A stretch of 64,000 nucleotides of DNA from Chitinophaga cymbidii (GCF_007992715.1 NZ_BKAU01000002.1:62001-126000), one strand, 5' to 3'; positions 26,424 through 36,234 are shown, counted from the stretch's first letter. Made by a program: numbers and translations. Notes: generated by a model from the sequence alone, not told the origin.

Positions 26424-27227
26424 TTATACTGTCCGCTGGCAAAAAGCTATAAAATGATGCAGGATCAGGTTGCTTTCCTCGTATACTTCCAGCAGCCCCA
26501 TATGTCCTACCTGTTCGAAAATATGTATGCTGGCGGTCGCCGGAAGGGTCACCTGTTCCAGTACGCTGTCGGGCGGCACGGCGGCATCATCTTTCCCCAC
26601 AAAGAACAATATCGGTACCTTACTCTCCCGCAGCACCGCGGTACGGTCCGGGCGCGCGATCATGGCTTCATAATAGGCGATCAGCGATTCTTTGCCGGCG
26701 GATAAAGCGTTGTTCACGAAGTTTTCCACGCGGGCGGGCTGCTTGTTGCGGAAGCTTTCGGAGAACATGCCCGGCAGCGTCTGCCGGAGGAATGCTTCGC
26801 TGCCGTATTGTTCCATCATCCGGATGGATTTTCGCCGCGCTTCTTTTTTCTCTTCACTGTCCGGCCGGGCGGTGGAACTGAAGAGGCCGAAGCCTTCCAG
26901 CAGGTGCGGATATTTTTCGGCAAATGCCAGCGTCACATATCCACCCATTGAATGACCGATCATCGTTACCTGGCTGATCCCTTCCGCTACCAGTATCGCA
27001 TATACGAATTCAGCCATGCTTTCAATACTGAGGTTGTCTGTCAGCGGCGATTGGCCGGTGCCCGGGAGGTCCGGCACCAGTACGCGGTTATACATCCGCA
27101 GAAAAGCGGTCTGGTGTTCCCATACGGAATGATCTTCCCCGAATCCGTGTATCAGCATCACTGCTTTACCCTGACCTTCCGTCCAGTAGGCGCCTGCCTG
27201 GTTTCCGTTATTGATTGTTTTCCACAT
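26424..27227 (-). CDS. Alpha/beta hydrolase
   Basis: A 267-residue alpha/beta-hydrolase-fold protein. The oxyanion HGFGED segment lies near residues 27-32, the nucleophile Ser in MIGHSMGGYV near residue 93, a candidate acid in FFVGKDDAAVPP near residue 213 and the His in QVGHMGLLEV near residue 243, giving a complete triad. No signal peptide, so cytoplasmic. The substrate (ester, lactone or haloalkane-type) is unknown. The gene start overlaps the lnt stop by 20 bp, indicating translational coupling. Confidence 0.9.
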   Translation of the reverse strand: MWKTINNGNQAGAYWTEGQGKAVMLIHGFGEDHSVWEHQTAFLRMYNRVLVPDLPGTGQSPLTDNLSIESMAEFVYAILVAEGISQVTMIGHSMGGYVTLAFAEKYPHLLEGFGLFSSTARPDSEEKKEARRKSIRMMEQYGSEAFLRQTLPGMFSESFRNKQPARVENFVNNALSAGKESLIAYYEAMIARPDRTAVLRESKVPILFFVGKDDAAVPPDSVLEQVTLPATASIHIFEQVGHMGLLEVYEESNLILHHFIAFCQRTV

Positions 27228-28839
27228 AGCTTCTGCGAATTACCCTTAAAACAATGGTGTACAACAACAGCAAGATACAAAAGATCAGGGGTGCTTTGGC
27301 GATGAAACCACTGTATTTTACGTAGAACGTCAAACGCCTCTTATTTGTTACGTCATATTTTATGGCGGCGGGTTCCCAGTAGGGTTGGGGCGCTATCACG
27401 TCTCCAAGCGGGCTGATGAAGCAGGAGGTGCCGGTATTGGCGCTCCTGGCCACCCACCGCCGCGTTTCTATCGCCCGCAGCCTGGCGTATTGCATATGCT
27501 GTTTATGTCCCTGTGTGTTGCCCCACCATCCGTCGTTCGTGCTAACAACCAGCAGATTGGCGCCCTGCCGTACTTTTTCCGCCACAAAATGGCTGTAAAC
27601 GGATTCATAACAGATCGCCGCGAAAACGTTGCCGTAAGGCGGAGGGTTGGAGAAGATGTCCACGCCGGGCGTCAGGCCGTAGCTGCCGGTGATGCCGCCA
27701 AAATCCATCGCCAGCTTTTTCATGAAAGGCAGATAACGCATGTAGGGCGTCAGTTCCACGCCGGGCACCAGCTTGGCCTTGTGATAGATCTGGATGTTGG
27801 AGGACGTGTCTATCTGTATGGCGGAGTTGAAGGCGTCGTACGGAGGGCCTCCGTCGCTGCGCGTTCTGGCCGTGGCCGGCGCTTCGCCCGGTACGGGATA
27901 TTGTTTGTAGGTGGATGCGCCGGTGATGATCTTCGCGTTGGGATATAGCTGAAGGAAATTGCGGATGGCCTGTACTTCCGGTTGATAGTTCAGCTCGTGT
28001 TCCCAGGCGCCCTGCGTGAACAGCGCCGTTTCGGGCCAGATCACAAAGCGCGTGTCCGCCCCGATCTGCGATCTTGTAAGGTCCAGCAGCTTCGCCAGCT
28101 GTTCCTGCGCGGAATGCGTCGAAAATTTCTCATCATACGGATCAATATTAGGCTGCACCACTACTACGTTCATCGTCAGTCTCTTGATCTCTACGTTCAT
28201 CACAGCTACGATAAACGAGATGACAACGGGGATGACCAGCAGCAGTGCGGGTTTCCATCCTTCTTTCCACAACAGGAAAGAACCGGCGTCCGTTCCTTTT
28301 TTGCGTTTCCGCCAGGCGGCGTACAGGCTGATATTCACGAGCAGCACCCACAGCGATCCGCCCAGCGTGCCGGTATATTCGTACCACTGCACCCATTCGG
28401 GCCGCATGGCGAAAGCATTGCCCAGCGTCAGCCAGGGCCAGCTCAGTTCCCATTCCTGATGGATGTATTCAAAGGCCAGCCAGTAAACGATCAGCGCAAA
28501 GTAGCTGGTGAGGCGGTTATGCCGCTCCAGCGTTATTTTGTAGCCCATCAGCGGAACGCTCATCAGCAATGCGTTGAAAGCATTGGCGAAGATGCCGCTG
28601 GCAGGTACCGTGGTATTGCCTACCCACCAGGTGGTGCCGGTATTCCATATCCAGAGGGCGAGATAGATCAGGCCGAAATATTTAGCCCGGTTGTTCACTT
28701 TGTCCGCGATCGCCAGCAGCGGCACGAAACCAGTGAATACCAGGAAGGTCAGCGGGGAGGTGGGCCACGCCGCCCACATGAGGCCGCCTGCCAGGAGGCT
28801 GAGCAGCAGCGGTAAGCGTTTGCGCAAGGTCTGATTCAT
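27208..28839 (-). CDS. lnt: Apolipoprotein N-acyltransferase (Lnt)
   Basis: Inner-membrane enzyme that adds the third acyl chain to the N-terminal Cys of lipoproteins. The 543-residue protein has about six N-terminal membrane segments (residues 10-215), a periplasmic nitrilase-like domain with the Glu of VIWPETALF, the Lys of YHKAKLVPGVE and the Cys of AAICYESVY, and a final membrane helix (FIAKAPLIFCILLLLYTIVL). All catalytic residues are present. It serves the many lipoproteins in this window. The -7 element at 28844-28851 is so close to the ATG that the message may be leaderless. Confidence 0.94.
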   Translation of the reverse strand: MNQTLRKRLPLLLSLLAGGLMWAAWPTSPLTFLVFTGFVPLLAIADKVNNRAKYFGLIYLALWIWNTGTTWWVGNTTVPASGIFANAFNALLMSVPLMGYKITLERHNRLTSYFALIVYWLAFEYIHQEWELSWPWLTLGNAFAMRPEWVQWYEYTGTLGGSLWVLLVNISLYAAWRKRKKGTDAGSFLLWKEGWKPALLLVIPVVISFIVAVMNVEIKRLTMNVVVVQPNIDPYDEKFSTHSAQEQLAKLLDLTRSQIGADTRFVIWPETALFTQGAWEHELNYQPEVQAIRNFLQLYPNAKIITGASTYKQYPVPGEAPATARTRSDGGPPYDAFNSAIQIDTSSNIQIYHKAKLVPGVELTPYMRYLPFMKKLAMDFGGITGSYGLTPGVDIFSNPPPYGNVFAAICYESVYSHFVAEKVRQGANLLVVSTNDGWWGNTQGHKQHMQYARLRAIETRRWVARSANTGTSCFISPLGDVIAPQPYWEPAAIKYDVTNKRRLTFYVKYSGFIAKAPLIFCILLLLYTIVLRVIRRSYVENNQ

Positions 28840-28843
28840 CTTT

Positions 28844-28851
28844 CAAATGTA
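28844..28851 (-). promoter_or_regulatory. Putative -7 promoter element of lnt
   Basis: On the minus strand TACATTTG, an exact TAnnTTTG match, ends 5 nt before the lnt ATG (28839). No TTG -33 element is found at the proper distance. Confidence 0.4.
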
Positions 28852-28998
28852 AAAAGTATAAAAGTAAAAATAAAAGGGAAGGGGGAATCGCTTAATGGGG
28901 GATAATGATCGGCGGGTGGGGGAAAAGAAAGGCCGCCCCGGATAGCGTGGCGCTGCGCCGTGAATACGACCGCCCCGGCAGTTGGCAACAAAAACAAA

Positions 28999-29021
28999 GC
29001 CGCCTCGTGCATAGAGGCGGC
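28999..29021 (-). terminator. Intrinsic terminator of guaB
   Basis: A perfect 8-bp stem GCCGCCTC/GAGGCGGC with a 7-nt loop lies 24 bp after the guaB stop; on the minus strand it is followed by TTTGTTTTTG. The rest of the 28852-29044 gap holds an A-rich stretch and no supported gene. Confidence 0.8.
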
Positions 29022-29044
29022 CTTGCATATTAACTTATTGTGAA

Positions 29045-30523
29045 TTACCGGCTGTAGTTCGGCGCTTCTTTCGTGATCACCACGTCGTGCGGGTGATTTT
29101 CTTTCACGGTGGCGGAAGTGATCTTCACGAACTGCGCTTCCTGCAATGTTTTGATATCTTTCGAGCCGCTGTAGCCCATCCCTGCGCGGAGCCCGCCCAC
29201 GAATTGCTGCACCACCTCGGAGAGGTTGCCTTTATAGGGCACCCGTCCAACGATACCTTCCGGCACGAGCTTTTTGATGTCGGCTTCCACATCCTGGAAA
29301 TAGCGGTCTTTACTGCCTTCGGACATGGCTTCGATGGAGCCCATGCCGCGGTATGATTTGAATTTGCGGCCTTCGTAGATGATGGTTTCACCGGGACTTT
29401 CTTCCACGCCGGCGAAGATGGAGCCTGCCATGATGGTGGAAGCGCCTGCCACGAGGGCTTTCACCATGTCGCCGGTGTAGCGGATGCCGCCGTCGGCGAT
29501 CACGGGAATACCGGATTTTTTCAATGCCTGCGCGGCGTTCATGATCGCGGAGAGCTGCGGGAAGCCCGCGCCTGTTACTACGCGCGTGGTGCAAATGGAG
29601 CCGGGGCCTACGCCTACTTTCACGGCGTCGGCGCCTGCTGCGGCCAGCGCCAGCGCGCCTTCGGCTGTGGCTACGTTGCCACCGATCACCTGCAGCTTCG
29701 GAAATGCTTTCTTCAGTTTTTTCAGGGCTTCCAGCACGTGAACGGAATGGCCGTGCGCACTGTCCAGCGTCACCACGTCCACACCCACATGCAGCAGCGC
29801 CGCGGCGCGGTCCTGCAGGTCTTGCGTGATACCGAGTGCCGCGCCTACGAGCAGGCGGCCGAAACTGTCTTTGGCGGCGTTGGGGAAGCTTTGCAATTGC
29901 AGGATGTCGCGGTAAGTAATAAGACCTACCAGCTTACCCTGTTTATTAACGACCGGCAGCTTTTCAATGCGGTGCTGCTGGAGGATCTTTTCTGCTTTTT
30001 TGAGATCGGTGCCTTCGGGTGCCGTTACCAGCTTGTCTTTCGTCATCACCTCGCTGATGAGGCGTTTGGTATTGGCTTTTTCGAAACGAAGGTCGCGGTT
30101 GGTGAGTATGCCGATGAGTTTTTTATCGCCGTCAACGATGGGAATGCCGCCGATGCCATTGTCCCGCATCATTTTCAATGCCTGCCCAACGGTGGAATCG
30201 GCGCTGAGCGTCAGGGGGTCCAGGATCATGCCGCTTTCGCTGCGCTTCACTTTCCGCACCAGTTCCGCCTGCTTTTCTATGCTCATGTTCTTGTGCAGGA
30301 TGCCGATGCCGCCTTCCCGTGCCAGCGCAATAGCCAGCCTGGCTTCTGTTACCGTATCCATGGCAGCAGACACCATTGGTATGTTGATCCGGATGTTTTT
30401 GGTAAGTTGGGCGGAGATATTGACTTCTCTGGGCAGTACGTCGGAGTAGGCTGGGACAAGGAGCACATCGTCGAAGGTGAGACCGTCAGCTACAAATTTC
30501 TGTTTGGATTTTCCCGCAGGCAT
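29045..30523 (-). CDS. guaB: Inosine-5'-monophosphate dehydrogenase (GuaB)
   Basis: Oxidises IMP to XMP with NAD+, the committed step of GMP synthesis. The 492-residue protein has the TIM-barrel halves around a tandem CBS (Bateman) insert (about residues 100-215: [15 protein letters not shown] and [16 protein letters not shown]), the active Cys in [11 protein letters not shown] near residue 309, the [13 protein letters not shown] phosphate site and the [10 protein letters not shown] flap. Complete and of normal length. It has its own -7 element (30562-30569) and terminator, so it is probably monocistronic. Confidence 0.97.
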   Translation of the reverse strand: MPAGKSKQKFVADGLTFDDVLLVPAYSDVLPREVNISAQLTKNIRINIPMVSAAMDTVTEARLAIALAREGGIGILHKNMSIEKQAELVRKVKRSESGMILDPLTLSADSTVGQALKMMRDNGIGGIPIVDGDKKLIGILTNRDLRFEKANTKRLISEVMTKDKLVTAPEGTDLKKAEKILQQHRIEKLPVVNKQGKLVGLITYRDILQLQSFPNAAKDSFGRLLVGAALGITQDLQDRAAALLHVGVDVVTLDSAHGHSVHVLEALKKLKKAFPKLQVIGGNVATAEGALALAAAGADAVKVGVGPGSICTTRVVTGAGFPQLSAIMNAAQALKKSGIPVIADGGIRYTGDMVKALVAGASTIMAGSIFAGVEESPGETIIYEGRKFKSYRGMGSIEAMSEGSKDRYFQDVEADIKKLVPEGIVGRVPYKGNLSEVVQQFVGGLRAGMGYSGSKDIKTLQEAQFVKITSATVKENHPHDVVITKEAPNYSR

Positions 30524-30561
30524 ATCGCAATTATTTTGGTAGTTTTCTAAATAATTGCACG

Positions 30562-30569
30562 CAAATGTA
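30562..30569 (-). promoter_or_regulatory. Putative -7 promoter element of guaB
   Basis: On the minus strand TACATTTG matches TAnnTTTG exactly and lies 39 bp before the guaB ATG, giving a leader of roughly 33 nt. No clear -33 TTG. Confidence 0.45.
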
Positions 30570-30602
30570 CGTGTTTTTTATGGAATAGGAACAGTTCCTT
30601 TT

Positions 30603-31712
30603 TCACGTGTTGATTAATTGATATGTATTCCCCGGCAGTGAGCGCAGCATCGCCTGCATTTCCAGTTCCAGCAATATACCATGCATCCTGTTCTGCGGGA
30701 TGCCGCTGCGGGCCTGTATTTCATCGATATGTAACGATGGATGCGCATGCAGCAGGGCGATTATTGCCTGCTGGTCTTCATCCGGCTCGTGAAACAGGCT
30801 GCACTGCGGCGCCATGGTCATTGCAGGCGCGGAGGGCCGCCAGTTCAGCGCTTCCAGGATGTCTTCCGCGGAGGTCACGAGCGCGGCCTTGTTCTGCCTG
30901 ATCAGCTCCAGGCATCCGGCGGACGCCGCATCGCCGATCCTGCCGGGAACAGCCAGCACATCCCGGTGATAGCTGCCGGCGATATCCGCCGTTATCAGCG
31001 AGCCGCCGCGCTGCCCGCTTTCTATCACCAGCGTGGCATCGCACAAGCCGGCTACAATGCGGTTGCGCCGCGGAAAGTTCTGCCGGTCCGGGCGGGTGCC
31101 GCTGCAAAAGTCCGTCAGCAATCCGCCGTTCGACTGCATCTGCAAAGCCGTTGCCGCATGCACCGCGGGATACAACCTGTCCAGCCCGTGCGCCAGCACG
31201 CCCACGGTAGGCAGTCCGTGTCTGACCGCCGCCCGGTGCGCAACAATATCGATCCCATACGCCATACCGCTGACGATCGTTACCTGGTGCGGCGCCAGTG
31301 CCGCCACCAACGCTTCGCACACCGCTATACCGTAAGCGGTGGGCCTGCGGGTGCCTACCACGCCCAGCATCTTCCCGGCCTGCAGGTCCATATCGCCTTT
31401 GCTGTACAGCAGAACGGGACTGTCATAACAATGCCGCAGGCGTTCCGGATAATCATCATCGGTATAAAATACCGTTTTAATACCCTGCCGTTCCATAAAA
31501 CCGATCTCCCGGTCCACCCGTTTAAAATCAGTAAAATGACAGATCGCGGATGCTCTGAAAGTCCCGACGCCCGGAATCCTTTCCAGCTGATGCCGGCGCG
31601 CCTGGAAGATGCCGGCCGCCGTTCCGAAATGTTGCAGCAGCTCTTTGGCTACAACATCGCCCACTTGCGGAATGAGCGTTAACGCTATGCGGTAATGAAG
31701 TTCTTGCAGCAT
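30603..31712 (-). CDS. dprA: DNA-processing protein DprA (Smf)
   Basis: Loads RecA on incoming single-stranded DNA during natural transformation; also widespread in non-competent bacteria. The 369-residue protein has an N-terminal SAM/HhH-like part (QLERIPGVGTFRASAICHF), the Rossmann-fold DprA domain (VGTRRPTAYGIAV, SGMAYGIDIVAHRAA, PRRNRIVAGLCDATLVIE, about residues 105-290) and a C-terminal winged helix (about 305-365). All expected parts are present. A 79-bp gap separates it from guaB downstream, which has its own promoter element. Confidence 0.95.
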   Translation of the reverse strand: MLQELHYRIALTLIPQVGDVVAKELLQHFGTAAGIFQARRHQLERIPGVGTFRASAICHFTDFKRVDREIGFMERQGIKTVFYTDDDYPERLRHCYDSPVLLYSKGDMDLQAGKMLGVVGTRRPTAYGIAVCEALVAALAPHQVTIVSGMAYGIDIVAHRAAVRHGLPTVGVLAHGLDRLYPAVHAATALQMQSNGGLLTDFCSGTRPDRQNFPRRNRIVAGLCDATLVIESGQRGGSLITADIAGSYHRDVLAVPGRIGDAASAGCLELIRQNKAALVTSAEDILEALNWRPSAPAMTMAPQCSLFHEPDEDQQAIIALLHAHPSLHIDEIQARSGIPQNRMHGILLELEMQAMLRSLPGNTYQLINT

Positions 31713-31777
31713 GGGTTTACAAACAATTTTTATGCAGCTTCAATGTACTGTATTTTAACGATGTTTGTGCTGTTTAA

Positions 31778-32566
31778 ATGATCATTATGCGTATTCGTTA
31801 TCTCCTGTTGCCCTTGCTGTTTTTTACGGCCTGCAAAACTACCAGCACCACTACATTGCTGCCCTACGGCCCTGCCTGGGGAGCGCTTTACCAGCAGCGC
31901 GCCGCGGAATACAAAGCATTGTGCCTGCAGGCTTATCAACTGGCAACGATGCGCGTAGAAGAAATGAGCCATCAGCAAACGCTGCGACCGCGCGCTATTG
32001 TAACGGACATAGATGAAACCGTGCTGGACAACAGTCCGTTTACCGTGCATTATGCCTTGAAAGGTGGGCAATACGACCAGCGGTTGTGGGAGGAATGGAC
32101 GGCCAAAGCGGCCTGTGATACGGTTCCTGGCGCATTGTCTTTTTTCCGGTTCGCCGCGGCTAAAGGGTTTACCATTTATTATATCACCAACCGCCTGGAA
32201 AAAGAGCGCGCCGTTACCTTGCAGAACCTGCAGCGCTGGGGATTTCCGCAGGCGGATGATGAACATCTGCTGCTCTCTTCGGGTAATTCCGACAAAGAGC
32301 CGCGCCGCGAACAGGTAGCGAAGAAATATGAAATAGCGATGCTGGTAGGCGATAACCTTGGCGATTTTTCAAAGGTCTTTTACAAAGTGACGCCTACGGA
32401 ACGCGATGCCGCTGTGATCCGGCTGCAGCAGGAATTTGCGGGGCGGTTCATCATGCTGCCGAATATTATGTACGGCGACTGGCTGTCCGCGTTATATCCG
32501 AAAGGCGTACCGTTGCACGAGAAGCGTATTGACAGTGCGCTGAAGGCGGCTTTGAAAGGATATTGA
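31778..32566 (+). CDS. HAD-type acid phosphatase, lipoprotein e(P4) family
   Basis: Outer-membrane-anchored HAD phosphatase that dephosphorylates nucleotides or other phosphomonoesters. 262 residues from 31778, or 259 from the second ATG at 31787. Lipobox LLFFTAC (Cys at about residue 19), catalytic DIDETVLDNSP (DxDxT motif near residue 75), a Thr/Asn site in YYITNR and the GDNLGDF metal-binding motif near residue 185. Length matches Haemophilus P4 and its relatives. Likely roles are nucleotide scavenging or release of phosphate at the surface. It is convergent with the OmpA-type gene. Confidence 0.93.
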   Translation: MIIMRIRYLLLPLLFFTACKTTSTTTLLPYGPAWGALYQQRAAEYKALCLQAYQLATMRVEEMSHQQTLRPRAIVTDIDETVLDNSPFTVHYALKGGQYDQRLWEEWTAKAACDTVPGALSFFRFAAAKGFTIYYITNRLEKERAVTLQNLQRWGFPQADDEHLLLSSGNSDKEPRREQVAKKYEIAMLVGDNLGDFSKVFYKVTPTERDAAVIRLQQEFAGRFIMLPNIMYGDWLSALYPKGVPLHEKRIDSALKAALKGY

Positions 32567-32639
32567 AAGCAGACGTTGACCGGATTTGCAGGCTGTGCCG
32601 TTTCTGACCGGGCTGACGGTAGCCCGAAGATCTTTTTGT

Positions 32640-34520
32640 CTACATACTGATCACCTTCAATTCCGTTCTCCTGTTCTGCGCGCGTCCGGCATCCGTATCG
32701 TTGGTATCTACCGGCTTCGTTTCTCCAAAACCTTTTGCTTTCAGCCTGCCTGCCTGTATGCCTTTTTGCACCAGGTACTCCACCACCGCTTTGGCGCGGT
32801 TCTCCGAAAGCAGCTGATTGTCCGCGTCGCTGCCTACGTTATCTGTGTGCCCGCCGATCTCCGCCTGCATGGTGGGATTGTCCGTCAGCAGTTTTACGAG
32901 TTTGTCCAGTTCCGTTGTGGAAGCGGGCTGCAGGTCGTATTTTTTTGATTCAAAGAAGATGTTGCGTAATACCACTACCGCATTGGCTTCCAGCGGTTGC
33001 AGCGGGATGTTCTTTTCAAAAGGTTCATCAGCCTTTGCTTCCCGGAGCGAGAAATTATCCGAGTAGAAAAGATATCCTTTACGGTTCACGTTGAACGCAT
33101 AGTCTTTACCGGTAGGCAACGGCACAAGGAATGCGCCGTTTTCATCGCTACGTATATTCGCGATCGTTAGTTTGTTCTGCAAGTCTACCAGTTCCAGCGA
33201 AGACGCGCTGAGGCGCTCGTTGGTTTTCGCATCGTACACATATCCTCTTACGTACAGCGTGGGCAGCGGCCGCGCCGCTTCATACAGCTCGAAGCTGTAG
33301 ATATCCAGCGCGCCGCGGGAATCGGAGCGGTCGGATGCGAAGTAGGCCGTTTTGCCGTCTGCCGCCACGGTGAGGCTGGCATCTTCCCCGATGGTATTGA
33401 TGGGATAGCCGAGGTTCACCGGTTTGCCCCAGCTGCCGTCTGCCTGGCGGCGGGAATAGAACATGTCCAGGCTGCCATAGCCGGGATGCCCGTCCGACGC
33501 GAAGAACAGCGTTTGCCCGTCCGCATGCAGGAAAGGCGTCATCTCGCGGCCGGAGGTGTTGATGGTGGCGCCAAGGCGTTCGGCTTTCTGCCATTGCCCG
33601 TCTTCCCCGCGGTGGCTCACGAAGATGTCCGCGCCCGCATCCGCGGTTTCCCGGGTAAAGTAAATGGATTGCTTGTCGGGCGACAGGCAGGGTTGTGAAT
33701 CCCAGTCGCGGGTATTGATGGCGTTGCCGATGTTTTTCGGTGTCTGCCATCCTTCCGCTGTTTTGATGGAATAGTAGATATCGCAGCTGCCGCGCCCTTC
33801 GGGGAAATCGCAGCCGGTGAACACCAGCATTTCCCCGTCCTGCGAAATATTCTGTGCGCCTTCATTGAACGAAGAGTTCACCGGTTCGCCCATGTCCTTT
33901 GCGGCGAGCCATTGCAGGCTGTCCCGCTGCGAGATGAAAAAATCTTCATTCTTCCCTTTCACCCGGCGTGTATACACCAGCGTTTTACCGTCGATGGTGG
34001 GGGAGGGAAAATATTCGGGATCGGGGGAGTTGATGTTGTCGCCAAGGTTTTGCGGCTGAAACGGCACCTGTTCCTGCGTAATGGCAAATTCCATGTTTTG
34101 CCTGAATTTGAGGGAAGTTTGCGAAGGTGCTTTGGAGGTTTCGATATGCTCGGTGATCATGGCCAGGGCTTCCTTGAACTGGCCGTTGCCCGCGAGGGCT
34201 TTGGAGTAGGAGACCCGGATATGCCGGATGCCGGCGGCGTCCAGTTCCTGCAACTGTTTAAAGGCGTTGATGGCTTCGGTGTATTGCCGGGTTTCCACGT
34301 ATGCCAGTCCCATTTGCCCGTATGCATCCGCAAATTTCGGTTCCGCCTTGATGGCGTCCTGCAGAAGCCTGATCGCATCTTTGGGCTGGTATATCCGCAT
34401 GGCGTCAATAGCCTGATCGAACAAGGCTTTGGCCTTTTTGCCGGCGGTTTCGTAAGTGACGGTTTGCGCAGCGAGGTGCAGGCTGGCCATGCAGCATAAC
34501 AGTAACAGGATCTTTTTCAT
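32640..34520 (-). CDS. OmpA-family protein with TPR, beta-propeller and regulatory-like domains (PorE-like)
   Basis: A 626-residue envelope protein: signal peptide (residues 1-18, ending HLAAQ), TPR repeats (about 25-150), WD40/PD40-type propeller repeats (about 165-410, e.g. DWDSQPCLSPDKQSIYF), a carboxypeptidase-regulatory-like domain (about 425-505), and a C-terminal OmpA peptidoglycan-binding domain (about 515-626, with GGHTDNVGSDADNQLLSENRA split around residue 570). This domain order is that of PorE, the T9SS component that ties the trans-envelope complex to peptidoglycan. Unlike PorE, the signal lacks an obvious lipobox. Several paralogues with this plan exist in Bacteroidota, so the T9SS role is an inference. 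Confidence 0.88.
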   Translation of the reverse strand: MKKILLLLCCMASLHLAAQTVTYETAGKKAKALFDQAIDAMRIYQPKDAIRLLQDAIKAEPKFADAYGQMGLAYVETRQYTEAINAFKQLQELDAAGIRHIRVSYSKALAGNGQFKEALAMITEHIETSKAPSQTSLKFRQNMEFAITQEQVPFQPQNLGDNINSPDPEYFPSPTIDGKTLVYTRRVKGKNEDFFISQRDSLQWLAAKDMGEPVNSSFNEGAQNISQDGEMLVFTGCDFPEGRGSCDIYYSIKTAEGWQTPKNIGNAINTRDWDSQPCLSPDKQSIYFTRETADAGADIFVSHRGEDGQWQKAERLGATINTSGREMTPFLHADGQTLFFASDGHPGYGSLDMFYSRRQADGSWGKPVNLGYPINTIGEDASLTVAADGKTAYFASDRSDSRGALDIYSFELYEAARPLPTLYVRGYVYDAKTNERLSASSLELVDLQNKLTIANIRSDENGAFLVPLPTGKDYAFNVNRKGYLFYSDNFSLREAKADEPFEKNIPLQPLEANAVVVLRNIFFESKKYDLQPASTTELDKLVKLLTDNPTMQAEIGGHTDNVGSDADNQLLSENRAKAVVEYLVQKGIQAGRLKAKGFGETKPVDTNDTDAGRAQNRRTELKVISM

Positions 34521-34587
34521 AGTCGGTCACTAAATAACGAAAAAAACGGGGGTTTATGATGGAAATGCTGATGTATACAGATGCCGC

Positions 34588-35208
34588 TTACGGTACGTTG
34601 ATGTACTTATGTACCTGCAGCGATATCTGCCATTGCGGGTGATCTTTCACATAATCGATGATCAGCGGCGTCATTTCCGCGGCGCGGCTCCACTCGGGTT
34701 GCAGGTAGAGCCTGCATTGCTTGCCCACCATGGCCGCGTATTTCTCCGCCCAGGCAAAATCCGATTTATTGTACACCACGATCTTCAGCTCATGCGCCTG
34801 CTGGCAGACTTCGTTCAGCGGGGCTTTGAATTTCTTTGGGGAAAGGGTGATCCAGTCCCAGTCGCCGCTGAGCGGCGAGGAGCCGGAGGTTTCCATATGT
34901 GTGCGGAAGCCGGCGGTGTGCAGCGCTCCGGTTAGTTCGTGGAGGTTATGCATCAGGGGCTCTCCGCCGGTGATCACGGCGATCCTGCCGGGATGTGCCG
35001 CGGCTTCCCGCACCAGGTCGGGAATAGCGCGTTGCGGATGTTTGTCCGCGTCCCAGCTTTCTTTCACGTCGCACCATACGCAGCCCACATCGCATCCGCC
35101 GAGGCGGATGAAGTATGCGGCTTTGCCCTGGTGGAAGCCTTCGCCCTGGATGGTATAGAAAGATTCCATCACGGGCAGCGTGACGGTATGTACGGCAGTA
35201 GTGCTCAT
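34588..35208 (-). CDS. queE: 7-carboxy-7-deazaguanine synthase (QueE)
   Basis: Radical-SAM enzyme that converts 6-carboxytetrahydropterin to 7-carboxy-7-deazaguanine, the step after QueD in queuosine synthesis. The 206-residue protein has the cluster motif GGCDVGCVWCD (CxxxCxxC) near residues 33-43, preceded by FYTIQGEGFHQGKAAYFIR, typical of QueE, and the GGEPL motif near residue 81. It lies 16 bp after folD on the same strand; queD-folE are 32 kb away in the window. Confidence 0.93.
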   Translation of the reverse strand: MSTTAVHTVTLPVMESFYTIQGEGFHQGKAAYFIRLGGCDVGCVWCDVKESWDADKHPQRAIPDLVREAAAHPGRIAVITGGEPLMHNLHELTGALHTAGFRTHMETSGSSPLSGDWDWITLSPKKFKAPLNEVCQQAHELKIVVYNKSDFAWAEKYAAMVGKQCRLYLQPEWSRAAEMTPLIIDYVKDHPQWQISLQVHKYINVP

Positions 35209-35224
35209 TTACAATGCAAAGGTA

Positions 35225-36112
35225 CTAATTCTGGTTCCCTTTCTGGCCGATGGCGGCGTGATAGGTATTTTTCAGCAATGCGGCGATCGTCATCGGGCCT
35301 ACACCGCCGGGTACGGGGGTGATGTAGCTGGAACGCGGCGATACTTCATCGAATTTCACGTCGCCAACCAGGCGGAAGCCGCTTTTCTTCGAAGCGTCGG
35401 GGATACGGTTGATGCCCACGTCAATAACAATGGCGCCTTCTTTCACCATATCGGCCGTTACAAACTCCGGCTTGCCGATGGCGGCTACCACGATGTCCGC
35501 CTGCAGGCACAGCTCTTTCAGGTTCTTTGTGTGCGAGTGCGTGAGCGTAACGGTGCAGTTGCCGGGATTGCTGTTGCGGCTGAGCAGGATGCTCATGGGC
35601 GTGCCCACGATGTGGCTGCGGCCGATCACAACGGCATGCTTGCCTTTCGTGTCTATGTTATAATGTTCCAGCATCAGCATGATGCCGTAAGGAGTAGCGG
35701 GGATGAAGGTAGGAAGGCCGCTGACCATTTTGCCCACGTTCATGGGGTGGAAGCCGTCCACATCCTTGCTCGGGTCGATGGTGTTGATCACCAGCTCTTC
35801 GTTGATGTGTTTGGGGAGCGGCAGCTGCACGAGGATGCCGTCGATGTCCGGGTTTTCGTTCAGCATATTGATATTGTCGAGCAGGTGCTTTTCCGATATC
35901 TGGCTGTCGAACCGCAGCAGTGTGGAGTTGTAGCCGATCTCCGCGCAGGATTTCACCTTGGAGGCCACATAGGTTTCGCTGGCCCCGTCGTTGCCTACCA
36001 GGATGGCGGCGAGATGGGGGATCTTTTTGCCCTGGGCTTTCAATTCAGCCACCTGGACTGCGATCTGATCTTTAATTGCTTTGGAAACGAGTTTGCCGTC
36101 TAAAATTTGCAT
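35225..36112 (-). CDS. folD: Bifunctional methylenetetrahydrofolate dehydrogenase/cyclohydrolase (FolD)
   Basis: Interconverts 5,10-methylene-, methenyl- and 10-formyl-tetrahydrofolate. From the ATG at 36112 it has 295 residues: [14 protein letters not shown] (catalytic Lys), [13 protein letters not shown], the [14 protein letters not shown] nucleotide loop, and the C-terminal [15 protein letters not shown]. The codon 6 bp further upstream is TTG; the ATG gives the usual MQILDGK start. It begins just downstream of the pckA terminator and leads into queE. Confidence 0.96.
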   Translation of the reverse strand: MQILDGKLVSKAIKDQIAVQVAELKAQGKKIPHLAAILVGNDGASETYVASKVKSCAEIGYNSTLLRFDSQISEKHLLDNINMLNENPDIDGILVQLPLPKHINEELVINTIDPSKDVDGFHPMNVGKMVSGLPTFIPATPYGIMLMLEHYNIDTKGKHAVVIGRSHIVGTPMSILLSRNSNPGNCTVTLTHSHTKNLKELCLQADIVVAAIGKPEFVTADMVKEGAIVIDVGINRIPDASKKSGFRLVGDVKFDEVSPRSSYITPVPGGVGPMTIAALLKNTYHAAIGQKGNQN

Positions 36113-36136
36113 GCGCAAAATTAGGAAAATTAGACG

Positions 36137-36164
36137 AAAAAGGGGCTACCCTGAAGGCAGCCCC
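36137..36164 (-). terminator. Intrinsic terminator of pckA
   Basis: On the minus strand a hairpin GGGGCTGCC/GGTAGCCCC (one mismatch, 5-nt loop) at 36164-36142 is followed by TTTTT (36141-36137). It separates pckA from folD. Confidence 0.75.
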
Positions 36165-36234
36165 CGGTGTTTGATTGCGGATTATACTCAAAACGTGGGA
36201 ATCTATAAAAGAAAACGGTGCAGCGATAAACAGG

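Noticed and set aside
28843..29028. Short minus-strand frame between lnt and guaB
   Set aside because: It contains the guaB terminator and ends in low-complexity Phe/Tyr from an A-rich tract.
32610..32637. GGGCT/AGCCC hairpin followed by TTTTT as terminator of the acid phosphatase gene
   Set aside because: Only a 5-bp stem with seven bases between it and the T run; too weak to claim.
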